A stretch of 64,000 nt of DNA from an uncultured Eubacterium sp. (lineage in GTDB: Bacteria > Bacillota > Clostridia > Oscillospirales > Acutalibacteraceae), in the NCBI GenBank assembly GCA_910584985.1, contig CAJUDJ010000007.1, positions 1 to 64,000 on the forward strand, written 5' to 3'. Position numbers and translations under genes: made by a program. The notes below the pieces were generated by a model. The model worked only from the letters and a program-made list of their open reading frames with translations, did no database searches and was not told where the DNA came from. Numbering within the stretch: position 1 is the stretch's first letter; each line of letters begins with the position of its first letter. Shown here piece after piece: positions 49,601 to 57,550 of the stretch.

Positions 49601-49927
49601 TTATGCAAAGTTCAGCACCTTATTCACTGAGGTTGAATAAACCTCCCATTCCGTTTTTTTGCTTTCAAGCTGTTTTAAGCCTTTTTGGGTAATATGATAA
49701 TATTTGCGCTTTCTGCCGTCATGCTCCTCCCAATAGGACTGAAGAAGTTTTTCCTGTTCCAGCGCGTGAAGAATCGGATAAAGCGATCCTTCGCTCATAG
49801 AAAAAGTGTTATCCGAACGGATTTCAATTTCCCTGATAATTCTGTAACCGTACATATCACTGTTTTTCAGAACACTTAAAACCAGAACAGCCGAACTGCC
49901 CTTTATTAATTCTCTGCTTATTTTCAT
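49601..49927 (-). CDS. PadR-family transcriptional regulator
   Basis: A 108-residue winged-helix repressor of the short PadR class. The N-terminus has LVLSVLKNSDMYGYRIIREIE, followed by MSEGSLYPILHALEQEKLLQSYWEE, the PadR DNA-binding signature, then a C-terminal dimerisation helix. It is autoregulation-ready: its promoter is covered by an inverted repeat. Family members answer to phenolic compounds, drugs or envelope-acting antibiotics. Confidence 0.94.
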   Translation of the reverse strand: MKISRELIKGSSAVLVLSVLKNSDMYGYRIIREIEIRSDNTFSMSEGSLYPILHALEQEKLLQSYWEEHDGRKRKYYHITQKGLKQLESKKTEWEVYSTSVNKVLNFA

Positions 49928-49937
49928 AAAGTCACCT

Positions 49938-49981
49938 TATACCTTGTTATTCGATGTATATACATTGTAACACAAGGTATA
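49938..49981. promoter_or_regulatory. PadR operator
   Basis: TATACCTTG (49938-49946) and CAAGGTATA (49973-49981) are perfect inverted arms around the 12-base palindrome ATGTATATACAT (49954-49965). They cover the -10 box and spacer of the padR promoter. ATGT/ACAT elements are usual in PadR sites. Confidence 0.6.
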
Positions 49982-49992
49982 GAAAATGTCAA
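49964..49992 (-). promoter_or_regulatory. Promoter of the padR operon
   Basis: Minus-strand TTGACA (49987-49992), 17-base spacer, TACAAT (49964-49969). Confidence 0.75.
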
Positions 49993-50029
49993 TGAAAAAA
50001 AAATCTACTTTTCATTGACAAATAAAAAT

Positions 50030-50180
50030 TGCCGTTATCACGGCAGGATGTAACTCTCTTTCTGTCGGAAAGAGAGTTACCAGAGAAACGAACAAAGGGG
50101 AATGTCCGGATTCGCTTCCAAGTCCCCTTTGCAATCCCCTTTTTCTTATGCGGCGAACGCACGCTGCGCATTCCGCCGCA
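50030..50180. repeat. Compact multi-hairpin intergenic element
   Basis: Four inverted repeats lie in 150 bases: TGCCGT/ACGGCA (50030-50045), a 13-bp GTAACTCTCTTTC/GAAAGAGAGTTAC (50050-50080), AAAGGGGA/TCCCCTTT (50094-50130) and GCGGCGAA/TTCCGCCGC (50150-50179). It is more GC-rich than its surroundings. No convincing gene is present. It may be a dispersed repeat or a small structured RNA between padR and groEL. Confidence 0.5.
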
Positions 50181-50201
50181 GGTTAGATTTTTAAATAATA
50201 A

Positions 50202-50226
50202 AAAGGCGGATATAAAATCCGCCTTT
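50202..50226 (-). terminator. Terminator of groESL
   Basis: AAAGGCGGAT (50202-50211) pairs with ATCCGCCTTT (50217-50226), followed on the minus strand by T residues. Confidence 0.8.
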
Positions 50227-50243
50227 AAAAGTATATTTTATGA

Positions 50244-51884
50244 TTAATACATTCCGCCCTGTGCTGCAGCAGCCATTGCTGCTGCATTTGCGGCATCTGC
50301 CTGCGGATCCTTAATATCCGTAACAAGGGATTCTGTTGTAAGCACCATAGCCGCAACCGAAGCCGCATTCTGAATGGCGGAACGGGTTACCTTTGCAGGA
50401 TCAACGATTCCGCTTTCAATCATATCGCAGTATTCATTGGTTGCAAAGTTAAAGCCGTAGCCGTCCTTATTCGCTGTTTTGATTTTATCAACGATGATGG
50501 AGCCTTCCATACCTGCATTTGCAGCAATCTGGCGAACCGGCTCCTCAAGTGCTTTCAGAACAATAGCAACACCTGTTTTGAAATCTGCATCCTCTGTATC
50601 AAGAAGCTTTTCAACAGCGGGAATTGCATTGATAAGCGCAACGCCGCCGCCTGCAACGATGCCCTCTTCAACAGCTGCCTTTGTAGCTGCAAGCGCATCT
50701 TCTATGCGAAGCTTCTTTTCCTTCATTTCTGTTTCCGTTGCAGCACCAACCTTGATTACAGCTACACCGCCTGCCATCTTTGCAAGACGCTCGTGAAGCT
50801 TTTCCTTGTCAAATTCCGAAGTACTTGCCTCAATAGCAGTTTTAATCTGACCTACACGAGCCTTAATTTCATCACCTGAGCCTGCACCGTCCACAATAAT
50901 TGTATTTTCTTTTGTAACCTTAACCTGGCGTGCCTTGCCGAGCATAGCCATTGTGGCATCCTTAAGCTCAATACCAAGATCAGATGTAATTACCTGACCG
51001 CCTGTAAGAACTGCAATATCCTGAAGCATATCCTTTCTTCTGTCGCCGAAGCCGGGAGCTTTTACGCAAACACAGGTAAATGTGCCGCGGAGTTTATTGA
51101 GAAGAATGGTCTGAAGGGCTTCACCCTCAACATCCTCAGCTACAATTACGAGCTTCTGACCGCTCTTGAGAACGGATTCAAGAAGCGGAAGAATATCCTG
51201 AACTGTTGAAATTTTCTTATCTGTAATAAGCAGAAGCGCATCGTCAATAACAGCTTCCATCTTATCCGTATCCGTAACCATATACGGACTGATATAGCCG
51301 CGGTCAAACTGCATACCTTCAACAACTTCGCAAACCGTATCGGCAGTTTTGGATTCTTCAATTGTAATTACTCCGTCTGCTGAAACCTTATCCATAGCAT
51401 CTGCAATCAAAGAACCAACATATTCATCCGCAGCGGAAACCGTTGCAACACGGGCAATATCATCACTGCCCTTAACCTGCTGTGAAGCGCTCTTAACTGC
51501 ATCCACAGCCGCATCAACAGCTGCTTTGATACCGTTTTTAACGGTCATCGGATTTGCACCGGCGGCAACATTTTTCATACCCTCTCGAACAAGAGCCTGT
51601 GCAAGCAGGGTTGCGGTTGTTGTACCATCTCCGGCATCATCATTTGTTTTAGAGGAAACCTCTTTCACAAGCTGCGCACCCATATTTTCAAACGGATTAT
51701 CCAGTTCGATTTCCTTAGCGATGGTAACACCGTCATTTGTAATAAGCGGTGCACCGTATTTCTTATCAAGAACTACATTTCTGCCCTTCGGGCCAAGTGT
51801 AATTTTAACGGTATCTGCAAGCTTATCAATACCGCTCTGAAGCGCCTTTCGGGCATCTTCGCCGAAAATAATATCCTTTGCCAT
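50244..51884 (-). CDS. groEL: Chaperonin GroEL
   Basis: Large chaperonin subunit that refolds proteins in the GroES-capped cage. The 546-residue length is standard. KITLGPKGRNVVLDKK, NDDAGDGTTTATLLAQ (nucleotide binding) and the C-terminal GGM-type tail (AAAQGGMY) are visible. It lies 16 bases after groES and ends at a strong terminator. Expression is set by the CIRCE site upstream of groES. Confidence 0.98.
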   Translation of the reverse strand: MAKDIIFGEDARKALQSGIDKLADTVKITLGPKGRNVVLDKKYGAPLITNDGVTIAKEIELDNPFENMGAQLVKEVSSKTNDDAGDGTTTATLLAQALVREGMKNVAAGANPMTVKNGIKAAVDAAVDAVKSASQQVKGSDDIARVATVSAADEYVGSLIADAMDKVSADGVITIEESKTADTVCEVVEGMQFDRGYISPYMVTDTDKMEAVIDDALLLITDKKISTVQDILPLLESVLKSGQKLVIVAEDVEGEALQTILLNKLRGTFTCVCVKAPGFGDRRKDMLQDIAVLTGGQVITSDLGIELKDATMAMLGKARQVKVTKENTIIVDGAGSGDEIKARVGQIKTAIEASTSEFDKEKLHERLAKMAGGVAVIKVGAATETEMKEKKLRIEDALAATKAAVEEGIVAGGGVALINAIPAVEKLLDTEDADFKTGVAIVLKALEEPVRQIAANAGMEGSIIVDKIKTANKDGYGFNFATNEYCDMIESGIVDPAKVTRSAIQNAASVAAMVLTTESLVTDIKDPQADAANAAAMAAAAQGGMY

Positions 51885-51900
51885 AATTCCAAAATCCTCC

Positions 51901-52173
51901 TTATTCTATTACTGCAAGAATGTCTTTAACAGATGCAATCGTGTATTCAACACCGTCTACCTTAACATCTGTTCCGCTGTATTTTGTGATAATAACCTTA
52001 TCACCGGCCTTTACTGTCATAGGGTTTTCCTCTGTACCGGGGCCCACAGCCGCAACATTCATAAATTCAGGCTTTTCCTGTGCCGATGCGGCAATAAAAA
52101 GGCCCGATGCAGTTGTTTCCTCTGCCTCTGCAGGCGTGAGCAGAACCTTGTCTGCAAGTGGTTTGATAGTCAT
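51901..52173 (-). CDS. groES: Co-chaperonin GroES
   Basis: Heptameric lid of GroEL. The 90-residue protein begins MTIKPLADKVLLTPAEAEE and contains the mobile-loop segment TTASGLFIAASAQEKPE and KVIITKYSGTDVKVDG. Slight differences from the common IKPL.DRVL start (DKVL) are normal. It is the first gene of the HrcA/CIRCE-type operon. Confidence 0.97.
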   Translation of the reverse strand: MTIKPLADKVLLTPAEAEETTASGLFIAASAQEKPEFMNVAAVGPGTEENPMTVKAGDKVIITKYSGTDVKVDGVEYTIASVKDILAVIE

Positions 52174-52207
52174 AATAATTCACCTCGTCTGAATTAATAA
52201 GTTCATT

Positions 52208-52234
52208 TTAGCACTCTTTATTCCCGAGTGCTAA
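52208..52234. promoter_or_regulatory. CIRCE operator
   Basis: Perfect consensus TTAGCACTC-N9-GAGTGCTAA immediately downstream of the groES promoter. It is the binding site of the heat-shock repressor HrcA, whose gene is not in the window. Confidence 0.96.
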
Positions 52235-52239
52235 TTCTT

Positions 52240-52267
52240 ATTTTAGCAAGATTTTTCCATTTGTCAA
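52240..52267 (-). promoter_or_regulatory. Promoter of groESL
   Basis: Minus-strand TTGACA (52262-52267), 16-base spacer, TAAAAT (52240-52245), adjoining CIRCE. Confidence 0.8.
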
Positions 52268-52332
52268 TAGTGTTTACAATTTTTTCAAAAAATATGTTAT
52301 TAATATTACATTTTATGAAGCAAATAACAGAT

Positions 52333-52370
52333 AAAGAAAAAGCCTGCCACAGAATTACTATGTGCAGGCA
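52333..52370 (-). terminator. Terminator of the DUF1858-ispF operon
   Basis: On the minus strand GCCTGCACA pairs with TGTGGCAGGC (52342-52369, one bulge), followed by TTTTTCTTT. Confidence 0.75.
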
Positions 52371-52377
52371 GTTATTT

Positions 52378-52845
52378 TTATTCAATTATGCAGACAGCAT
52401 GGGCGGCAATACCCTGTTTTGCTCCTGTAAAGCCAAGTCCTTCTTCCGTGGTAGCTTTAACAGATACACAATCCATATCACAGTTACATGCCTGTGCAAT
52501 ATTGGCACGCATTTTTTCAATATAAGGCGCCATTTTCGGCATCTGGGCAATAATTGTAGCATCAATGTTACCGATTTTATAACCCTTTACTGTAACTGCA
52601 TTAACAGTTTTTTCAAGAAGAATAAGACTGTCTGCATTTTTATAGGCATCATCCGTATCCGGGAAAAGATGCCCGATATCACCCATAGCAGCAGCTCCCA
52701 GCAGTGCATCCGCAATCGCATGAAGCAGCACATCCGCATCCGAATGACCCAGAAGCCCCATTTCGCAGGGAATATCAACTCCGCCGACAATACATTTTCT
52801 GTTTTCGGCAAATTTATGAACATCATAACCATGGCCGATTCTCAT
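52378..52845 (-). CDS. ispF: 2-C-methyl-D-erythritol 2,4-cyclodiphosphate synthase
   Basis: Fifth step of the MEP isoprenoid pathway. The 155-residue protein has the zinc-site GHGYDVHKF at the N-terminus, GLLGHSDADVLLHAIADALLGAA and KATTEEGLGFTG. It overlaps ispD by four bases (ATGA), a usual order. With ispD here and ispH at 57551-59599, three MEP genes lie within 8 kb. Confidence 0.96.
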   Translation of the reverse strand: MRIGHGYDVHKFAENRKCIVGGVDIPCEMGLLGHSDADVLLHAIADALLGAAAMGDIGHLFPDTDDAYKNADSLILLEKTVNAVTVKGYKIGNIDATIIAQMPKMAPYIEKMRANIAQACNCDMDCVSVKATTEEGLGFTGAKQGIAAHAVCIIE

Positions 52846-53522
52846 AACTGTTCGCTCCTCATTTTCAGAATATTTTCCGCAAGCGCAATATCGCTTTTCG
52901 TGGTTATTTTGATATTATCGTAATCGCCCATAACCGTATAAACCTTATGGCCGAAATTTTCAACAAGCTGGCAGTCATCCGTATAGTCCCTGTTTTCCTT
53001 GTTTGCCTTTTCAAGCGCTTTTTTGTAAAGACTGAAATCAAATATCTGCGGCGTCTGAATGGAAACAAGGCTGTTTCTGTCCGGCGTGTCCACAATGGCA
53101 TACTCTTTATCTATAATTTTAATCGTATCCTTAACGGAAACACCCGTTGCGGCTGCGCCAAACATCTGCGCTTTGTCCAGGGTATTAATAATTGCCCTTT
53201 GAGTTACAAGCGGCCTTGCGCCGTCATGAATCAGAATGAAATCACATTCGTCAATCGTTTCAACGGCATTCATAACGCTTTGCTGGCGCGTGCTTCCACC
53301 GATTACAAAGGTAATGCTTTCGTCTGAAATCAACCTTGAAAATTCTTCTATATCACATTCACGGCAAACCACTATAATTTCATCAATTTCAGGCAAATCG
53401 GAAAATGCTTCCACACTTCTTTCAATAACCGTTTTTCCTGCTATTTCAAGAAGCATTTTGCTTTTTTCAATTCCCATTCTTGTTCCGTTTCCCGCCGCAA
53501 GAATCACTGCTGTATTATACAA
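52842..53522 (-). CDS. ispD: 2-C-methyl-D-erythritol 4-phosphate cytidylyltransferase
   Basis: Makes CDP-ME from MEP and CTP. The 226-residue protein has the nucleotide-binding LAAGNGTRMG (about 9-18), IHDGARPLV and TDDCQLVE motifs of the IspD family. The start overlaps rqcH by 8 bases. The substrate could be ribitol phosphate in TarI-like enzymes, but fusion-like coupling to ispF settles it. Confidence 0.95.
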   Translation of the reverse strand: MYNTAVILAAGNGTRMGIEKSKMLLEIAGKTVIERSVEAFSDLPEIDEIIVVCRECDIEEFSRLISDESITFVIGGSTRQQSVMNAVETIDECDFILIHDGARPLVTQRAIINTLDKAQMFGAAATGVSVKDTIKIIDKEYAIVDTPDRNSLVSIQTPQIFDFSLYKKALEKANKENRDYTDDCQLVENFGHKVYTVMGDYDNIKITTKSDIALAENILKMRSEQL

Positions 53523-55197
53523 TTCGTTTTATCCTTTCAAGTTCTTCTGAATTCGGTGTTACAAATTCCGTTTTATAATCATTATATATTACCATACCCG
53601 GCTTTGCACCGGACGGCTTTTTTACATTTTTTATGATGGTATAATCTACTGCCACATTAGAGGATTTTCCTGCTCTGCTGTTAAAAGCAGCCAGCATGGC
53701 AGCTTCCCTTATCACCTTATCGGTAAATTCTCTGCCGTCATTCTGAATAATAACATGCGAACCCGGAACCTCTTTTGTGTGAAACCATAAATCGTAATTT
53801 TTTGCAGTTTTGAGCGTAAGCCTGTCATTCATCAAATTATTTCTGCCCACAAGAATTTTAAAACCCTCTTCATTTTCAAACTCCATAGGCCTGAGCACTT
53901 TCGCATTCTTCTGCTTTTTATCTGTTCTGCGTTTTAAATAACCCGTTTGTGCAAGCTCATTTTTGATTTCCGTGATTTCGGCATCCGTTTCGGCTCTTGA
54001 AAGGCTGTCCATAACCGTTTCAAGATATTCTGCTTCCTTTTCGGCATCAGAAATAAAGCCTGAAAGCATACTTTCGGCAGCCTGTTTTTTTCTGTATTCC
54101 TTATAATATTTCTGTGCATTCTGAGAGGGCGACAGCGTTACATCTGCCGGAACTCTTATCTGATTGCAGTTATCATAATAATTTTCAAGATCATAATAAG
54201 GTGCACCTTTTTCAAGCGTGTACTGATGGGTAGACAAAAGATCACCGAAAATGCGGTATTTATCCTTATCCCTGCACGCTTCAAGCTCTTTGGAACGCAT
54301 AAAAGCCTTTCTTACGGCACGCTCATGCAAATTCTGAAGCGTTTTAAACAAATCGCCGGAGCGCTGCCTGATTCTGTCTGCCTTAACCTTTTCATAATAA
54401 AAGAAATCCAGCAACTGAGAAAAGGTTGAAAATTCCTTCAGTGTTACAAGGCTGCCGTACTGCTGAATCGGCATAAAGGCAAAATCCATTGGTGTATCGT
54501 TTATAACGGCAACCGGAACAGGATTTTCGGCATAATCTTTTATTTTTTCAAGCGAAACACCATTTTCATATTCCCTGCAGATGATGGGTGAAACACCCAT
54601 TACAGCATCCTGAAAGGAATTTGCAGGTGTTTTTCTTCCTAAACCAATACGCTTTTTGATTTCAGCCATATCATCTGTTAACAGATTAAGCTTATTCTGC
54701 GCAGGGGGCGAAATGTATTCGGCACCGGGCAGCACACATCTTACCTGTGATTTGCTTTCATCAATCCTTTTCAGAGCATCAATAATTTTTCGGTTTTCAT
54801 TCAGCAAGATAATATTACTGTATCTTCCCATAATTTCAATAACAACAGAAAGACACACCGTATCGCCAAGTTCATTTACACTGCTTACTTTTATTTCAAC
54901 AACTCTTTCAAGCCCATTTTGCAAAACAGAAATAATTTTCCCACCCATTAAATGCTTTCGCAGAAGCATACACAGCATAGGCGGCTTAGTCGGGTTTTCG
55001 GGTGAATGCTCCGTGAAATGAAGCCTTGCACTGTCTGACCGGCATGAAAGAAGAAGTTTTTCAGTCCCTTCCCTTGAACGGAGTGAGAAAACAAGCTCTT
55101 CTTTTGACGGCTGATGAATTTTCTCTATTCTTGAGCCGACAGCAAACGATGCGATTTCCTTTTTAAGGTGATAAAGAAAAATTCCGTCTAAAGCCAT
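53515..55197 (-). CDS. rqcH: Rqc2 homologue RqcH (NFACT protein)
   Basis: Binds stalled 50S subunits and adds C-terminal alanine tails to nascent chains for degradation. I chose the ATG at 55197 (560 residues, starting MALDGIFLYHL), one base after the nif3-like stop; the longer reading from 55233 lies in the previous gene. NFACT-N begins with MALDGIFLYHLKKE and IEKIHQPSKEELVF; a coiled coil lies near 290-430; the NFACT-R region has KNYDLWFHTKEVPGSHVII. These proteins were once annotated as fibronectin-binding proteins. Confidence 0.94.
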   Translation of the reverse strand: MALDGIFLYHLKKEIASFAVGSRIEKIHQPSKEELVFSLRSREGTEKLLLSCRSDSARLHFTEHSPENPTKPPMLCMLLRKHLMGGKIISVLQNGLERVVEIKVSSVNELGDTVCLSVVIEIMGRYSNIILLNENRKIIDALKRIDESKSQVRCVLPGAEYISPPAQNKLNLLTDDMAEIKKRIGLGRKTPANSFQDAVMGVSPIICREYENGVSLEKIKDYAENPVPVAVINDTPMDFAFMPIQQYGSLVTLKEFSTFSQLLDFFYYEKVKADRIRQRSGDLFKTLQNLHERAVRKAFMRSKELEACRDKDKYRIFGDLLSTHQYTLEKGAPYYDLENYYDNCNQIRVPADVTLSPSQNAQKYYKEYRKKQAAESMLSGFISDAEKEAEYLETVMDSLSRAETDAEITEIKNELAQTGYLKRRTDKKQKNAKVLRPMEFENEEGFKILVGRNNLMNDRLTLKTAKNYDLWFHTKEVPGSHVIIQNDGREFTDKVIREAAMLAAFNSRAGKSSNVAVDYTIIKNVKKPSGAKPGMVIYNDYKTEFVTPNSEELERIKRIV

Positions 55198-55198
55198 A

Positions 55199-55945
55199 TC
55201 ACACCGCCAACACAGGATTTTTCTGCTGTGCACTCATAAATTCAACATCCGTAAAAATATCTTTAAGTTTATCCATAAGCATAATAAACGAATCATGCTC
55301 TGTTTCATAATGGCCTGCACTGATAACGGCGCAGCCCTGCTCCGCCCAATTAAGCATCTGATGATATTTCATATCGCCTGTTACAAAACAATCGGCATTT
55401 TCAAAAGCAATATCCGTGTATTCCTCACATGCGCCCCCGCCAACGGCAATGGTTTTTATCGGTTTATCCGTATCGGTATATCGTAAACCGCTTACATGCA
55501 GTGTATCACTTACAAACTGGGCAAAATCGTCCATACTCATTTCACAGTCAAGCTCACCGACTGTAAGAAAAGAACCGCTTATCTGCCGGATATTATTAAG
55601 CTGAATGCGCTTTGCCAGATTATAGTTAATGCCGCATTCTGCCAAATCAAAATTGGTATGGGCTGAAATAACGGCAATATCCTTTTCTATACAGGTATAA
55701 ACTGCACTTCCCTTTTCAATCTTTTTTAATCCGCTGAATATAACGGGATGATGAGATAAAATCAAATCTGCATCCATATCTGCGGCATATGCAGCCACTT
55801 CCTTTGTTACATCAAGGCAAAGCACAGCTTTCTTTACTTCCTTGCGGAAATCACCTGTCAGAAAACCGGCGTTATCCCATTCCTCCTGCTGTTTAAAGGG
55901 CGCAATGCTGTTTATGTAATCATATATATTTTTAACTGTTGTCAT
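55199..55945 (-). CDS. Nif3-like dinuclear metal-centre protein
   Basis: A 248-residue member of the Nif3/YqfO family. LILSHHPVIFSGLK supplies metal-binding histidines, and GHYETEHDS near the C-terminus supplies the others. Often named GTP cyclohydrolase 1 type 2 homologue, but that activity is unproven for most. It overlaps trmK by four bases, and the trmK-nif3 pair is widely conserved in Firmicutes. Confidence 0.93.
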   Translation of the reverse strand: MTTVKNIYDYINSIAPFKQQEEWDNAGFLTGDFRKEVKKAVLCLDVTKEVAAYAADMDADLILSHHPVIFSGLKKIEKGSAVYTCIEKDIAVISAHTNFDLAECGINYNLAKRIQLNNIRQISGSFLTVGELDCEMSMDDFAQFVSDTLHVSGLRYTDTDKPIKTIAVGGGACEEYTDIAFENADCFVTGDMKYHQMLNWAEQGCAVISAGHYETEHDSFIMLMDKLKDIFTDVEFMSAQQKNPVLAV

Positions 55946-56580
55946 ATTTTTCCCTTAATTGCAGAGATAATTTCAGAGAAATCCTCTCCGCCTTTCATTT
56001 TGTTTTCAAGATAATTTAAAATATGGTTAAAGTATTCCTTATATTCAAAATGTTTGATATTTCCAAGATAATAATAGCTTTCATCATATTCTTTAATAAT
56101 GCCTGTATAAACAGCGTCAAATACATTATAATAATGCCTGCCCTCTTTGACAATTCTGTCTGTTCTGATTTCAAAGCCGTTTTCACAAAGATATTTTCTC
56201 AGTATTTCAGGATGTGTCATGGGATTAAAAATAAAATGCTTTTCGGGATTTTTTGCCCATCTGCATTCAGAAATAATATTTGCAATAAGCTCGCCGCCCA
56301 TTCCGCAGACGGCAATATCCGTGCATTCCTCAGCCTGAATTTTCTGCAATCCGTTGCTTAAAACACACCTAATTTTATTTTCAAGCGAATACTCGGCAAC
56401 AAGCTGACGGCAGGATTCAAGCGGTCCTCTGTTTATATCACTTGCCACTGCTGATTTTATTCTTCCGTTCAGTACAAGATAAACAGGAAGAAAGCCATGG
56501 TCGCACCCAATATCCGCAAGCATTGCATCTTCATGTATAAGTGCGGCCACAGCAGCTAATCTTTCCGTTAGTTTAACCAT
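55942..56580 (-). CDS. trmK: tRNA (adenine-N1)-methyltransferase TrmK
   Basis: Methylates A22 of tRNA. The 212-residue Rossmann-like SAM enzyme has MLADIGCDHGFLPVYL (SAM motif) and AVCGMGGELIANII, both typical of TrmK. Its ATG overlaps the stop of the DUF1858 gene (TAATG). Part of the operon ending in ispF. Confidence 0.93.
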   Translation of the reverse strand: MVKLTERLAAVAALIHEDAMLADIGCDHGFLPVYLVLNGRIKSAVASDINRGPLESCRQLVAEYSLENKIRCVLSNGLQKIQAEECTDIAVCGMGGELIANIISECRWAKNPEKHFIFNPMTHPEILRKYLCENGFEIRTDRIVKEGRHYYNVFDAVYTGIIKEYDESYYYLGNIKHFEYKEYFNHILNYLENKMKGGEDFSEIISAIKGKI

Positions 56581-56783
56581 TATTTATTCTTGATGAATGC
56601 ATTGATTTTTGAAACAAGCTCATCCGCATCTGTACCGTGAACACAGCAGGCAGCTTCAATGGATTCGCCCCTTGAAGCAGGACAGCCAAGGCAGTGCATG
56701 CCCATTTCAAGAAAAAGCGGTGCTGTTTCCGGGCAAATATCAAGAACATCTCCAATGATGGTTTCTTTTGTAACTTCTTTCAT
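56580..56783 (-). CDS. DUF1858 disulfide-domain protein
   Basis: A 67-residue protein of the hybrid-cluster-protein-associated redox disulfide domain family. HCLGCPAS (about 30-37) holds the two conserved cysteines, followed by a second Cys pair in AACCVHG. Function is unknown; a redox or ligand-sensing role is suggested for the family. It heads the trmK-nif3-rqcH-ispD-ispF operon. Confidence 0.9.
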   Translation of the reverse strand: MKEVTKETIIGDVLDICPETAPLFLEMGMHCLGCPASRGESIEAACCVHGTDADELVSKINAFIKNK

Positions 56784-56838
56784 TTTAATAACTCCTTTTC
56801 ATAAAAATGCAAGAGAAAACATCCCTTATCAATATTTT

Positions 56839-56867
56839 ATTATAATATATTACTAAAACCTTTGCAA
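56839..56867 (-). promoter_or_regulatory. Promoter of the DUF1858-ispF operon
   Basis: Minus-strand TTGCAA (56862-56867), 17-base spacer, TATAAT (56839-56844). Confidence 0.6.
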
Positions 56868-56914
56868 GTAAGTAAATATTATGTTAATATAGTTTTTGCA
56901 ACGGAGATGACATT

Positions 56915-57487
56915 ATGAGCAAAAATGAAATAATAAATTTAGAATTTGATGCCTTAACAGCAGGAATAGAGCCTGGAGGATTGAGATCCAAAAGCGATAT
57001 AAACACAATCATATGCTATATGGTTACAAAGTCAAATGTTAAGCTTACGCAAAAAGAGGTTTGCGAGGTTCTTGTTTCAGGCGCTATTGCCAATTATTTT
57101 GAAGTGATGGATGCATTTTCCAGAATTTTTCGTGATAAAATCATAACGGAAGATGAAGAAGGATATCTTGTTCCGTCCGTGCAGTGTGAAACACTGCTTG
57201 AAATGGTTGAAAAGGATTTGCCCTTGTCCATAAGAGAAAAAAGCATTGAAATGGCAGCAAGAATTGCCGCGAAGGAAATTTACAGCAAAGAAAACCGGGT
57301 TGAAATTGAAAAATCAGACGGTTATGGATTTGATGTAACCATGCATGTTACAGATAACGAAAATGATTTTATGGTGCTGAAATTAAAAGTGCCGTCTATT
57401 GAGGAGGCTGAAATCATTAAGGATAAATTTCAGACAGATCCTGTTAAAATCTATGAAAATCTTATTAATTCTCTTTTTTCAAAATAA
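56915..57487 (+). CDS. DUF4364 family protein
   Basis: A 190-residue protein. Residues about 20-85 look like a winged helix (ICYMVTKSNVKLTQKEVCEVLVSGAIANYFEVMDAF), and the C-terminal half is a mixed alpha/beta domain. This matches DUF4364, a putative regulator found in Clostridia. No target is known. It is alone on the plus strand, divergent from the DUF1858 operon, with a GGAG site before its ATG. Confidence 0.83.
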   Translation: MSKNEIINLEFDALTAGIEPGGLRSKSDINTIICYMVTKSNVKLTQKEVCEVLVSGAIANYFEVMDAFSRIFRDKIITEDEEGYLVPSVQCETLLEMVEKDLPLSIREKSIEMAARIAAKEIYSKENRVEIEKSDGYGFDVTMHVTDNENDFMVLKLKVPSIEEAEIIKDKFQTDPVKIYENLINSLFSK

Positions 57488-57503
57488 ATATGCTGATAAA
57501 ATC

Positions 57504-57534
57504 AAACACGCTATGACTTAGTCATAGCGTGTTT
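57504..57534. terminator. Bidirectional terminator
   Basis: Perfect 14-bp stem AAACACGCTATGAC/GTCATAGCGTGTTT around TTA, between the convergent DUF4364 and ispH-S1 genes. Confidence 0.8.
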
Positions 57535-57550
57535 ATATTTTTATCTAAAA

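Noticed and set aside
50000..50250. Short frames with basic proteins (60-72 codons) between padR and groEL
   Set aside because: They cross several perfect hairpins, occur on both strands and lack ribosome-binding sites.
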